A program made the translations under genes and the position numbers. Source: Pseudo-nitzschia pungens (Eukaryota; Bacillariophyta; Bacillariophyceae; Bacillariales; Bacillariaceae). Taken from it: a stretch of DNA of 64,000 bases. This document shows positions 1 through 10,910 of the stretch, piece by piece (position 1 is the first letter of the stretch; every line of letters starts with the position of its first letter). A model generated the notes under the pieces. It made no database searches. It was not told where the DNA came from and was given only the letters and a program-made list of their open reading frames with translations. Where the stretch lies: NCBI GenBank assembly GCA_037355855.1, contig CM074765.1:434001-498000 (forward strand), in the 5' to 3' direction.

Positions 1-146
1 TTACGGAAATAGTTTGGCCGAGTGACTGAATTGACTGATTCTTATGATTACTGTAACCTTACCGTACGGTGAATAGGTCTCATGCATTCCTCTGTCCAAG
101 GATGTGTGTGCAGTCCGATCGAAGGTGAAAGCTGCAGAAGTAATTA

Positions 147-248
147 CTACAAAATTCCTAACAGCAGCTGTCCTAAAGTCCACGTAGAAATTAGTACATA
201 GGCGCGTAGAACCAACGGACAGCCGTTACGGTAGGAATTTTGTCGTAG
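147..248. mobile_element. degenerate copy of the 91-bp TA-flanked MITE
   Basis: The left end reads CTACAAAATTCCTA followed by CAGCTGTCC, and the right end reads GGACAG then GTAGGAATTTTG. These are diverged versions of the inverted ends of the clean copies at 7616-7706 and 29463-29553. The middle keeps the family's ACGTAGAAATTAGTA core. Small insertions and substitutions make this an old copy. Confidence 0.65.
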
Positions 249-510
249 AGTTCGAGTTACATAAGACACCGAAGCGAGTGGGGTTCCCAAGCGCATGCAT
301 TCGGGGTTTTAACGGTAACTTACGATACTGCGGTTCAGGCAGTCCTAACAAAAACCTGCCGAATTGCTCAATCTCGCGACCGCATGGACACTTCGAGCAC
401 CAATCAAATTGATTGATTCGACGGGTTAACAAAGTACCAATAACGATTATGGAAGCACAGAACATGAAAGAACATACCGTACGTGTAGTCCTCACTCCAA
501 TCCAATCAAA

Positions 511-557
511 TAGTTGAGGATGTAGAACAGAGGGACAGCTGATAGGAAATTTGTAGT
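511..557. mobile_element. half copy of the 91-bp MITE
   Basis: Only the right half is present: TAGTTGAGGATGTAGAAC, then GGGACAGCTGATAGGAAA and TTTGTAGTA. It matches the right half of the copy at 7616-7706, with small changes near the junction. No left arm is visible upstream. Confidence 0.7.
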
Positions 558-1273
558 AAGGTTACCGTACGGTACAGCATGAATTCGCCTTTGTTCTTGT
601 GCTTCCGCTCGAAGCAGAATTTCGTAAGGTCACGCGAGTGAGTTTCATTATCGGGCTTTGTTCACCGACCATACCGTAAGGTTACCGTACATAACCTTAC
701 CTGGTAAGGTTTACGTGTGGGAGGTTTACGATTATTATTCAACCTGCGAGGATCCCATCGAAGACAATCAAAACGGATGCTCAAAATAATACTTCGTAGT
801 AAGATTTACCACGTGCCATACCATATCATACCATACCGTACAAGAGACAATCCCCGTTGCAAACAAACGATTTCCGTATCTATCATCTTTACCCATTACG
901 GTAAGGCTGTAAGATTTACTTGTACGTGTAAACAAAGAATCATCCTCCTGCATTATTTGTATCAAATAAGGAATCTATAATCTATCCCTCCACTTATCCA
1001 GTTCTCATTCTTTCGTTCGATAAACATCGGTTTTCAATCCCTGTTGTACAATTAGATCTCTTAGTCACTTTATTGACACATGACCAAACTCGAAAATCTC
1101 AACTCATTGTCATTATTCTGTCTCACGTTCCACAGTAACCTTACCGGCACACAGAATCCAAGCGCGATCTGCAATACTACGGTGCCAACCACAAACACAC
1201 GTAGCACCAGGTCGGGTGTCGGATAGCAGCATAATAATCATAGGACGTCCGCTTCCTACCAAACAAGGAATTC

Positions 1274-4114
1274 ATGCATCCGTTGACCATTGCAACGTGT
1301 ATAAGTGGGACTCACGAAACGGAGCGGAGGGGAGCGGAGCTTGCAAGCAGAGACGAACCCGAAGACGGCGAACAATACAACCGGTTGAATCACACGAACA
1401 ACATGAATCATCATCATCATCAAATGCACCACCACATGAACAATGTGGAGTATCACATGAATCATCAGGTGAATCATCATCATCATGATCACGTGAACAA
1501 CACGAATCATCGCGTGGACGATCTGAACATGGCCCTCCACAACAGGAACATGGCTCTGGATGCGACCAACAGAAACACAAGCGCGAGCGCGAGCCCGATC
1601 TCCACTCTCGAGCACCGAACCGGTATGCATCCTTCCCATCCTTGTGCGACAAAAGCGGCAACGTCATCAACGGCTTGGGAACGCATCGGGAACGACGTCG
1701 GCTACAAGTCCTGGCTGTCGGACGCCCAGATCAACGCGGAGGAGTACAACGGGGCGTCGATGGTGGACCGGCGCGCGCTCCGAAGCCAGTACGAAAAGGA
1801 GCTGCGGGAGGCTTCCGACCAGCAGCGGAACCAAATGATTACCAAGGCCGCGGCGAGAACTATGTCCCGCGGCAACGAGAACAACAGCAGCCACAAAAGC
1901 AACATTGCCGCGATGGGAAGGACCGGATTCACGATTGCCGGGTCCTACATCGAACCGGTGGAGAAGGTCAGCGGAGGAGGAACCCGGAACGCCCAGGCAG
2001 TAGCGGCCCAGGCAGTTGCGACAGCAACTGCGCCTGTACCAACCTTGTTGGCACCCGCTGCCCATATAGCTACTGTCGGGAATATCCCACAAGCGGCTCA
2101 GCCACAACTACAGCAACAACTATGGCAACAACTACAGCCACAACTACGGCCACAATTACAGCCACAACTACAGCCACAACTATGGCCACAATTACAGCCA
2201 CAACTATGGCCACAACTACAGCCACAAGTCACAGCCACAATTACAGCCACGGCCACAACTACAGCCACAACTGCAGCCACGGCCACAACCTACAAGCCAC
2301 AACTGCAGCCACGGCCACAACCACAAGCCACAGCCTACAGCCACAACCACAGCCACAGCCACAGCCACAGCCACAACTACAGCCACGGGAGAACCCCCAC
2401 AAACGGCAGAGGCTCGGCTATGACAATACTATTGACATCAATTTTACGAATGACGATGCCGATGAAGATGACGACATCGATATCGATATCGATACCAATT
2501 CCACCTCCAACACCCAATCCCCGCACCCAGACAACTCGGTCCGGTACACCTCCCCGGCACCTGCGCCGCAGGCACACAACGCCACGACGAGGTCTCCACC
2601 AAAAACAACACAGACAGCGCAGCCACAACCACAACCACAGCCACAGCCACAACCACAGACAGCTCCCCAACCAGATCCCGAGCCAGAACCCCAACCAAAA
2701 CCTCCTACGCGGCAGCCCCCTCCCAAGCTCAAACCGAAACCAACAGTCAAGTGGAAGGCCTTCCTGGCCAAGTGCCGCGAAAAACACGCGCGGGTCTACA
2801 AGTTGGCTTGCTCCAATCCCTACTCCAAGCGCAACCTGGAAATCAAGTGGATCTGTAAGGAACTCGATGTGATTGCCGGTCCCAACTGCCCCTCCCGCAA
2901 CACGACAAAGGTCAAAAACTGCCATTGCCTGTCCATCATCTATTCCAAAGGGAGCCGGATCAACCCCTGCAACGCTATCGACGGGAGCAAGAAGGATCGC
3001 CAAAGGGCACGCATTGCGGTGGCCGCATACGTCCTGGACATCTGGGTCCCTATGGATGGCAACCAACAAAAGGCCTTGCTGATGGAAAAGATCCGGGTCG
3101 CCAAGACCGATCCCAAGGGGTACACTGGCTCCGACGTCCGGCCGTTCGATCTGCCCTTTGACGTGCCGGACGAATCGGACAGTGACGATCCGGAGAGCAG
3201 CGACAGCGATATCGACGACGGCGACGTCTATGTCACTGGCAATGGCAACGGCAACGGCGACAACGTAGACAATTTTCGCAACTCCCACCAACGCCATTAC
3301 CAACACAAAAATTTCGGCAGCGAAGCGGCGGATTCCAAGCGCGATGCCCTCGTCGAGCGACTGTCGAGCTACCGGATATGCAAGAATGCATTCATGAAAA
3401 TCCACCAGTACGGCTACCACAGCGTCAAGGCACTGGAGAAACACGTCGAACAAAAGACGATCCCGGTCCACGCCAATCGCGGCCGTATCAGCGGCAATGC
3501 CCTGCACGCCGAGAAGGTCGTCCATCCCCTCATCAAGGAGTTTTTCGAGTCGGTCGTCCTGCCGCTGGCGACTCCGGTGGAAGTACCGGTCGAGGGAGGT
3601 GACGACGACAACGGTGACGGCACCGCTACCGCCACCATTCTGGAACTCGACTCGAGCTACTCCCAGCGGGGCCTCTACCGCGAGTACGCCTGGCGGAACG
3701 GCTGGAGCATCGTCGCCGACAGCACCGGCAAGCTCCCCAAGAACGCCCGGACCGACGAGTCCTGGGAGGGCGGACCCCCCAGGGAGTGCGGGTCCAAGTC
3801 CACTTTTGTCAGCTACTGGGAGAAATACTATCCCAACCTCAAGATTGCTGCCTGCGAGGAGACCCTGGAGCGGGACCCGCGAGAAGCACTCCAGGGGGAT
3901 CCGGACCGGGCCCTGGACCCAGGAGGAAAGGGAGGCCTTTTTGCTGGGCTTTGAAAAGTACGGAAAGAACTGGAAAAAGATCAGCCAGGTCTTTGTCACG
4001 ACCCGGACCAACCTGCAAATCCAGAACCACGCCCGGCAGTACAAGGCGACGTACGGACGGCGCAGGGCGGGGGGAGTGACAGTCCCCGTGTCCCCTCGCC
4101 CCCCGGCAACATAG
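1274..4114 (+). CDS. Myb/SANT (SHAQKYF-like) domain protein, low-complexity, frame-broken
   Basis: Probably a DNA-binding nuclear protein. The start at 1274 is an ATG followed by a His/Asn-rich N-terminus and a protein-like stretch (GYKSWLSDAQINAEEYNG). A long CAG/CAC-derived Gln/Pro/Leu tract follows (about 2100-2390). Coding then continues in another frame with acidic and Pro-Gln segments and a globular region around KWKAFLAKCREKHARVYK. The C-terminus (about 3900-4050) carries a single Myb repeat: GPWTQEEREAFLLGFEKYG, W at NWKKI, then TRTNLQIQNHARQY in place of the plant-type TRT-QIRSHAQKYF. Reading moves from frame 2 to 1 inside the CAG tract and back to frame 2 near a G5 run at about 3893-3898, where one base fewer would keep the Myb domain in frame. 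No intron fits. The gene is either recently broken or affected by sequence errors. The Myb assignment is fairly sure; the full-length model is less so. Confidence 0.65.
2100..2395 (+). repeat. CAG/CCACAA-type repeat tract inside the Myb gene
   Basis: An imperfect repeat of CCACAACTACAG and CCACGGCCACAA words encodes Gln-Pro-Leu in one frame and Thr-Ala in another. The open frame used upstream (frame 2) and the one used downstream (frame 1) exchange here. Repeat-length slippage or mis-assembly is therefore the likely cause of the frame change. Confidence 0.8.
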
Positions 4115-5646
4115 GACGTAACATACGTACTTACTAGGGGCGTAGTGATGTGTTTTGCAACGCTACGCAAGGCTGCGCGATGAACGATCGGGACGGCCCA
4201 CCCACCCCCTCACCGATTGGTGGGGGGAGGCACCAGTTCCGAGTGCTGCTGGCTGCCGCACTGCGTTTGGGGGCACCGAGAAGAAGCAAGTCCTGTATAT
4301 CGAATGGATCCTCGTTTTTTTTTGTTCCTTTAAAGTATGGGACATGAAACCGCGTTGAAAAATGTTGCTATCCAAGCAATCGACGCGAGTGAAGTGAAGT
4401 GAAACCGACGAGTCTACCGGAACGAGTATTCAAAACAACAGTAAAACAGTCAGTAGTTTCAGAGTTGCAAAGAACAAGGGTGGAAACGAAACAACGCGTC
4501 CCCGTATCCTCCGGATACTCAGCACCCTAGCCTACCTCCTTGTCAAGAGGACTTTCGCTTCATTTTCCAAAAGATGGAGTACGTACTTACGGAAGAAGGC
4601 ACCGTTGTGGATCATCGGTGCCGTACGCATCGAACCATGGGGTCGCGGACGCAGACCGGGTCGCAGAGTCCAAAATGAGGGATGCGGAGCAGGACGCAGA
4701 CCAGATCGTGGAGATGGACATGTAGAGATACGGAACAGCACTCGGAGCGCCACTCGGAGGGGTCGTGATAGGTCCAGTCACAGGGGTGATCAGGTGATGA
4801 GAAAAGACCGATTTGATACTATTTGCTGACTGGGAGCCTCTGAAAATTTCGTTACCGTAGTCGATTTCAACTTTTTGTAGTTTTGAGGATGCGCATTTCC
4901 GAAGTTGCGTCGGCAGATTTCACCCGAGTTCCAAGGGCGGGAGCAGCTTGACCAAACGCAGGAAGCGCGCAAGAATACTACGAGAAACTGTCTTCTTCCT
5001 TTTGTTTCTTTAGATTCTTGTCCTGTTCTGCCGGGTGCTGGCATCACGATTCTCAGTCACTTTCGGCTTTCGGTATTTTGAAATTCGACCTCACGAAAAT
5101 CATGTCGAAGGGTGGAAACGCCGCATTCCCGTTCCCTACGAGGCTCACGTAATGACCGCAAACAGACTCCTCGTTCAGACGGCTCCTACTTCCAATGGAT
5201 GGACTCTTCAAGCAACGAGGACATCTTACGGATCAATAGTCTCTGGGGGTTCGATGAAACACTCCGAGTCGTTAAAGGATTTGGCGCACTCCCTGAGCAG
5301 CATATCCCTCACCAGTGCGCCGGAGGAGGGGGGACAAATTATCATACAAACCGATCTGGTGACAAGTCTGCGCCGATATTACTAAGCATCAAGATTTTTT
5401 AATTTCATTCTTATTATTGTTTACTCTGGTGCTTTGGAATACTTTTGGGACTAGTATTTCTGCACGTGCCGTACACCAACGATTGCTCGCTGCAACATTG
5501 TACATGATACTGGGTCGTACCTAGACCGCTCCCACCTTCAACACAACGGATGGCATACTCTTCACGCACCACAACGCAACGCAGCAAGCTACGACCACTA
5601 CACAACGACGATACGACACAAGGTACATTGTTCTCAGGGATCATCA
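4115..5646. other. intergenic region, no supported gene
   Basis: Short open frames occur on both strands but overlap one another, lack recognisable domains and have arginine- or serine-rich compositions typical of chance frames. The region separates the 3' end of the Myb gene from the 3' end of the minus-strand secreted-protein gene. Confidence 0.5.
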
Positions 5647-6576
5647 TCATGTTGGACAACAGCGTTGTCTAGCTAGTCCGACTTCGTAGAGGAGATTCTG
5701 CAATCTCTCCGGCAACATCCAATCCGGCATCCAACAACAACAACTTGGACAACAAGTTGGCATATCAGTCATCGCATCAGTCATCGCATCAGTCATCGCA
5801 TCAGTCGGACCATCAGTCAGACCATCAGTTAGACCATCAGTTGGACCATCAGTTGGACCATCAGTTGGACCATCAGTTGGACCATCAGTCGGACCATCAG
5901 TCGGACCATCAGTCGGACCATCAGTCGGACCATCAGTCATCGCATCAGTCAGACCATCAGCCATCGCATCAGTCGGACCATCAGTCGGATCATCAGTCGG
6001 ACCATCAGTCGGACCATCAGTCAGATCATTGCTCGTGGAATCACTCGTGGAATCACTCGTAGAATCACTCGAAGCAAAACTCGAAACAAGACTCGTAGCA
6101 AAACTCGGACGACCACTCGGACGACCACTCGGACGACCACTCGGACGACCACTCGGAACATCGGTCGGAAGAACGCTCGGAGCAACACTCGGAGTCCAAC
6201 TAGGGGTAGTGCTCGTGGTAAATTTTGCGTCGTTGTTATTGCCGGGAGGTGCCGCGGGACCATTGATCAACGGGGTGGTGGTGGTGGTGGTGGTGGTGGA
6301 AGGAGCCTTTGTCGTCTTGCGACCCTTCTTGGAATGCTTTGCCTTGGAGGTTTTGCCGACCTTGCCGGTTTTGCCGACCTTGCCGGTTTTGGTGACCTTC
6401 TCGGCGGTGTCAACGAGTTTCTTTTCACGAGGTGCGAGGATGCGCAGCACACCCCGATACTCCGCATCATCATGTTTCGCACCGGCTTCTAGGGATGCAG
6501 CAGCAGCACCAGCAGCAAAAACAACAGCAAGAACCGCAAACGCTGCACAAATAATGGGAATTCGAGCAACCACCAT
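5647..6576 (-). CDS. secreted lysine-rich, GRPS/GPTD-repeat protein (silaffin-like composition)
   Basis: The chosen ATG at 6576 gives 309 aa beginning with a clean signal peptide (MVVARIPII then a long Ala/Val core ending GAAAAS). An upstream frame extension to 6693 lacks such a start. After the signal come a lysine cluster of [11 protein letters not shown] type with K-x-x-K spacing, an eight-Thr tract, P-S-x-x-P-S linkers, four GRPS repeats, DSTS repeats and about 20 four-residue DGPT-type repeats. The tail is cysteine-rich ([10 protein letters not shown] and RQRCC). Secretion is well supported. A role in the silica cell wall is an inference from composition: diatom silaffins and related biosilica proteins combine a signal peptide with lysine clusters and Ser/Thr-rich repeats. 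It could equally be another extracellular matrix protein. Confidence 0.75.
   Translation of the reverse strand: MVVARIPIICAAFAVLAVVFAAGAAAASLEAGAKHDDAEYRGVLRILAPREKKLVDTAEKVTKTGKVGKTGKVGKTSKAKHSKKGRKTTKAPSTTTTTTTTPLINGPAAPPGNNNDAKFTTSTTPSWTPSVAPSVLPTDVPSGRPSGRPSGRPSGRPSFATSLVSSFASSDSTSDSTSDSTSNDLTDGPTDGPTDDPTDGPTDAMADGLTDAMTDGPTDGPTDGPTDGPTDGPTDGPTDGPTDGPTDGLTDGLTDGPTDAMTDAMTDAMTDMPTCCPSCCCWMPDWMLPERLQNLLYEVGLARQRCCPT
5758..6030. repeat. 12-bp minisatellite encoding the DGPT repeats
   Basis: Tandem 12-mers of CATCAGTCGGAC type, with variants CATCAGTTGGAC and CATCAGTCATCG, are read on the minus strand as four-residue blocks. The 12-bp period keeps the frame, so copy number can change without breaking the gene. 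A related GGACGACCACTC array at about 6108-6155 encodes the GRPS repeats. Confidence 0.85.
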
Positions 6577-7315
6577 CTTCTTTCTTTCTTGTTTGTTTCT
6601 GACTCTTCTCCGGGTCGTTTTGTTGCGGTAGATGCGTTCCATCGAATGCGGACACTTTTGAAATGTTATGCGATTCTGGAAAATCGTTTCCACCTATGGT
6701 ACAAGAACACATTGTTTCAATGAAGAAACTACAAGTACGATTACGTGTAGTAGACCTTCCTCAGATGCTCAGCACAACAAGGTGATGGTCTGAACTGGAT
6801 ACCGGGTCTGTGAGTGTGAGGGATAAATTGGGAACATTCCCGACCGAGAAGAATGATACTATTATCACGAACTCCTTGCGACGACAATGCAATTGGCAAT
6901 ATTCAATATCCAAGCCCGAAACCACCATAGTCTCAACAACTGGATTGAGTTCGGTAGGTACAGTGTCATTGTATCAGGAACTTTCTGTGACGCTTAAATG
7001 ATAATGGGTCGTGGATTTCCATTTTTATGATAGAAAATTAGTGGAGTTGTAAATTTGTAAACCCTAACCCTATTGGAATTTGCAACGGAACTCTTATTCG
7101 GAGAATGGAGAGTTTGAGAGGGCACCCAATGTTAAAAACTTGTCAAAAGAATTATATTGTCGTGGGCCTGGTAGGAATTTAACATCTAAAACCGTTAACA
7201 AGAATTCTACTTTTCTAATAAACAATTATTGTTGTTTCCATTGGTGGGCAATATTTTCTTATAACCATTTTGAACTATTTCGATTGGTTGGAAATTCGTT
7301 AGAAATTATTACTGT
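6577..7315. other. 5' flank of the secreted gene and AT-rich spacer
   Basis: This probably holds the promoter of the minus-strand gene ending at 5647. No other gene is supported. A short CCCTAACCCTA stretch at about 7062-7075 resembles telomere repeat but is too short to interpret. Confidence 0.5.
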
Positions 7316-8230
7316 ACGTACTACTAGATGAATCTAATACCACTGCCACTACTACTAATTACCAGTAGTAGTAGTAATCTTACCGGTAACCTTACCTCGT
7401 AATCCACTAAGCTTACTACGAAGTAATAAAAAATTGTACGATTTTGAACATAAAAATTACAGACTGACTCATACGTAATTACTGTACGTACTACTAGATG
7501 AATCTAATACCACTGCCACTACTACTAGTAATTACTAGTAGTAGTAGTAATCTTACCTCGTAATCCACTACTACGTAAAAATTACGGACTGACTCATACG
7601 TAATTACTGTACGTACTACGGAATTCCTATCAGCTGTCCCCCGGTTTCCGTAGAAATTAGTAGTTGAGGATGTAGAACCGGGGGACAGCTGATAGGAATT
7701 TTGTAGTATTACTAGATGAATCTAATACCACTGCCACTACTACTAATTACCAGTAGTAGTAGTAATCTTACCGGTAACCTTACCTCGTAATCCACTACTA
7801 ATAAAAAATTGTACGATTTTGAACATAAAAATTACAGACTGACTCATACGTAATTACTGTACGTACTACTAGATGAATCTAATACCACTGCCACTACTAC
7901 TAGTAATTACTAGTAGTAGTAGTAATCTTACCTCGTAATCCACTACTACGTAAAAATTACGGACTGACTCATACGTAATTACTGTACGTACTACTAGAGA
8001 TGAATCTAATACCACTGCCACTACTACTAATTACCAGTAGTAGTAGTAATCTTACTGGTAACCTTACCTCGTAATCCACTACTTCGTACTAATAAAAAAT
8101 TGTACGATTTTGAACATGAAAACTACAGACTGACTCATACGTAATTACTGTACGTACTACTAGATGAATCTAATACCACTGCCACTACTACTAATTACTA
8201 GTGGTAGTACTACTCGTACTAGTAGCTGAT
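7316..8230. repeat. two-form tandem satellite (~170-bp and ~125-bp units alternating)
   Basis: The phrase CTACTAGATGAATCTAATAC recurs at about 7321, 7491, 7866 and 8156, with variants at about 7710 and 7991. Spacing alternates between roughly 170 bp and 125 bp once the MITE insertion at 7616-7706 is subtracted. The long form carries AATAAAAAATTGTACGATTT before the ACAGACTGACTCAT phrase; the short form lacks it. This gives a dimer repeat of about 290 bp. The region is AT-rich and has no coding capacity. Confidence 0.8.
7616..7706. mobile_element. 91-bp MITE with TA target duplication, nested in the satellite
   Basis: The element is almost one hairpin. The left end is CTACGGAATTCCTATCAGCT and the right end is AGCTGATAGGAATTTTGTAG, with the arms continuing through GTCCCCCGG / CCGGGGGAC. 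TA flanks both sides (7614-7615 and 7707-7708). Neighbouring uninterrupted satellite units (for example 7857-7875) show the empty site with one TA. The TA duplication suggests mobilisation by a Tc1/mariner-type transposase. No transposase gene lies in the window. Confidence 0.85.
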
Positions 8231-9146
8231 TAAAGTAATAGATCTATCTTTATTTGATCAATAGCACGTCCCAAGATGATTCTACGATTTTGAACATAAA
8301 AATTACAGACTGATTCATACATACCATATTGTACGTATTACGTATGTTACCAAAACAAAATCTTACGTCGTAATCCACTAATAAAAAATTGTACGATTTT
8401 TGAACATAAAAATTACAGACTGATTCATACCAGAAACTGTACGTAGTATGTACGGTACCAAAACTCAATTCTATCATGCTTGCAAGGTCTGTACCAAGAG
8501 GTTACTAATGCCATCTACTACCGCACTAGTAGTACAACACGAAGGCCAAACAAAATCCTTCTGTATTTTTTGATTCTAGGCTCATCCCAGGATGAGTCTA
8601 ATACTACCTGCCACTACTAATAACCAAACCAAAATCTATGCCTATTTGATTCTACTAGACATGTCCCTCTAGATGAATCTAATGCTAGTTCTGCCACTAC
8701 TAGTAGTAGTAACCTTACTAAATGATTAGTAACATGTTACATCCGGTACCAGTAATCTTACCTCGTAATCCACTAATAAAAAATTGTATGATTTTGAACA
8801 TAAAAATTACAGACTGATTCATACCAGAAACTGTACATAGTACGTACGGTAACAAAACTCAATTCTATCATGCTCGCAAGGTCTGTACCAAGAGGTTACT
8901 AATGTCATCTACTACCGCACTAGTAGTACAACACAAAGGCCAAACAAAATCCTTCTGTATTTTTTGATTCTAGGCTCATCCCTGGATGAATCTAATTCTA
9001 TTGCCACTAATACTAGTAGTAACCAAACCAAAATCTATGCCTATTTGATTCTAGACATGTCCCTCTAGATGGATCTAATACTAGTACTGCAACTAATAGT
9101 AGTAGTAGTACTAGTTGATTAAATTACCGGTAATCTTAGCTATTAC
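8231..9146. repeat. family-B repeats, two ~390-bp units
   Basis: Near-copies begin at about 8381 and 8771 with AATAAAAAATTGTA. They continue through CAGACTGATTCATACCAGAA, AGAGGTTACTAATG, CATCTACTACCGCACTAGTA, GGCCAAACAAAATCCTT and GATTCTAGGCTCATCCC to ATGTCCCTCTAGATG. Differences are scattered substitutions and small CTA/GTA slippages. Partial copies recur at about 9590-9826 and 10911-11826. No protein-coding content is seen. Confidence 0.75.
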
Positions 9147-9590
9147 TACTACCTCCGTTCTGAAATAACTGACCACCTAGCACATACAAGGTTGACTATG
9201 GATCAATTTTCAACCAATTCAAATCGTTCTTTTTGGGTTGAACTCTCCTCAACTATGTCCTTATGCCTGGTTAGACACTAGTTAACTCAGTTGTATTGGT
9301 CTACCTTTCATTGGGACTTGAACAGGGACTGTCCCGCCCTGCAAATGTGATTTCACCGCATGAAAGGCTTATACCTGGCATTTGAACCTCTAGGAAGGTT
9401 CTTTCAAAAGCTAAGACACTAAACTTTTGTCTAGCAATAGGTGATAGAAACAAGAAGAGAGTTCTTGTACCTTCACTTCTGTTCCAAAGAGACCCATTTT
9501 ATAGCCCAGGTGTGGTGTCCCATTTGCATTTTTTGGTCTATGAGGGACCCAACGCATGCTAAAAATGCTCACAAGGTCCGTAACCTTACA
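9147..9590. other. unique insert in the repeat sea, one end Stowaway-like
   Basis: The segment interrupts the repeat families. It begins TACTACCTCCGTTCTGAAAT, very like the terminal sequence of plant Stowaway (Tc1/mariner-type) MITEs. I did not find the matching inverted end before the family-B sequence resumes near 9590. It may be a truncated element or coincidence. No coding sequence was recognised. Confidence 0.35.
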
Positions 9591-9826
9591 CTAAGGTTAA
9601 CAAGCCATCTACCGGTACGTACTACAACATGAAGGCCAAACAAAATCCTTCCATATTTTTGGATTCTGGGCTCATCCCTGGATGAATCGAATTCTATTGC
9701 CATTACTAGTAGTAACCAAACCAAAATCTCTCCCTATTTGATTCCAGACACATCCCTCTAGATGGATCTAATACTACTGCCACTAATAGTACGGTAGTAC
9801 TAGTACTAGCTGATTAAAGTATCAGG
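9591..9826. repeat. partial family-B repeat
   Basis: Shares GGCCAAACAAAATCCTTC, GATTCTGGGCTCATCCC and the closing ACATCCCTCTAGATGGATC with the units at 8381 and 8771. It lacks their 5' part. Confidence 0.7.
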
Positions 9827-10205
9827 GGCTTAGCATCCTGTCTAGCATCCTGTTTAGTATCCCCTATTCTATTCTAGACTTCCGTCTATATCTTAGCACC
9901 CTGTATCTCTAATAAAATAAAGAGGTGCTAAGAGCTGGGGTATGTAGATCTAGTACTAATCCTACTACAATGGTACAGCATCCTGTCTAGCATCCTGTTT
10001 AGTATCCACTTTTCTATTCTACACTTGCGTCTATATCTTAGCACCCTGTAACTCTAATAAGAAAATATAGAGGTGCTAAAAGTTGAGGTATGTGCATCTA
10101 GTACTAATCCTACTACAATGGTACAGCATCCTGTCTAGCATCCTGTTTAGTATCCGCTTTTCTATTCTACACTTCTGTCTATATCTTAGCACCCTGTGAT
10201 CCCTT
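9827..10205. repeat. family-C hairpin repeats (~147-bp units)
   Basis: Units carry GCATCCTGTCTAGCATCCTG, then TAGTATCC and CTATATCTTAGCACCCTGT. They close with AGAGGTGCTAAGAG and TAGTACTAATCCTACTACAA. Within each unit TCTTAGCACC and GGTGCTAAGA form a 10-bp inverted repeat about 25 bp apart. Units begin near 9827, 9970 and 10123; the last is cut off by family-B-like sequence. Confidence 0.75.
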
Positions 10206-10539
10206 TTTGATTATAGGCTTGTCCCTAGATAAATCTAATACTACTACTGATACTTCTAATAATAACTGTAGTAGCAAAACCAAATTTATTCTATTTGATT
10301 CTACTAGTAGGCTCATCCCTAGATGAATCTAACACTACTGCCACTACTAGTAACAACCAAACCCAAATCTAAACCTCTATGATTCTAGACACAACCCGAG
10401 ATGAATCTAATACTACTGCCACTACAAGAACTAGCTGATTATAGTAACCATTTCAAATTATTTTGATTGGATAAATTCGTTAGAAATTGTTGTTCGCTAA
10501 AAAATACAGACTGGTGATTCATACATAACCTTACTGTAT

Positions 10540-10910
10540 TATACGTACGGTATTACCTATGGTCCCAAAAAAAATTGTACGATTGTGAACATAAAAATTA
10601 CAGACTGATTCATACATATTGTAAATATTATGCATGGTACCAAAAAAATTGTACGATTTTGAACATAAAAATTACAGACTGATTCATACATACCGGTATG
10701 GTACCGTATTGTATGTATTACGTATGGTACCAAAAAAAATTGTACGATTTTGAACATGAAAAAATTACAGACTGATTCATACATACGGTACCGTATTGTA
10801 CGTATTACGTATGGTACCAAAAAAAATTGTACGATTTTGATTGAACATAAAAATTACAGAATGATTCATACATACTGTATGTATGAGGTATGGTACCAAA
10901 AATCAATTCT
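10540..10910. repeat. short AT-rich tandem repeats (ATTGTACGATTTTGAACAT type)
   Basis: Five units of AAAATTGTACGATTTTGAAC, then ATAAAAATTACAGACTGATT and CATACATA, recur at intervals of about 75-100 bp from 10566 to 10875. They are separated by TACGTATGGTACC-like spacers. The core is shared with the satellite at 7316-8230, so the families have a common origin. Confidence 0.75.

Larger units (their letters stand above)
1..1273. other. AT-rich intergenic region
   Basis: No convincing gene is seen. The stretch is rich in short words such as TAAGGTTAC and TACCGTACGG that recur in spacers all over the window. It holds one full-length degenerate copy and one half copy of the 91-bp MITE family, listed separately. 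Small open frames on both strands have no protein-like composition. Confidence 0.6.

Noticed and set aside
2377..4170. 597-codon minus-strand open frame
   Set aside because: It is antisense to the Myb gene and open because of GC-rich codon use on the other strand; composition is Val/Gly/Leu-rich without domains.
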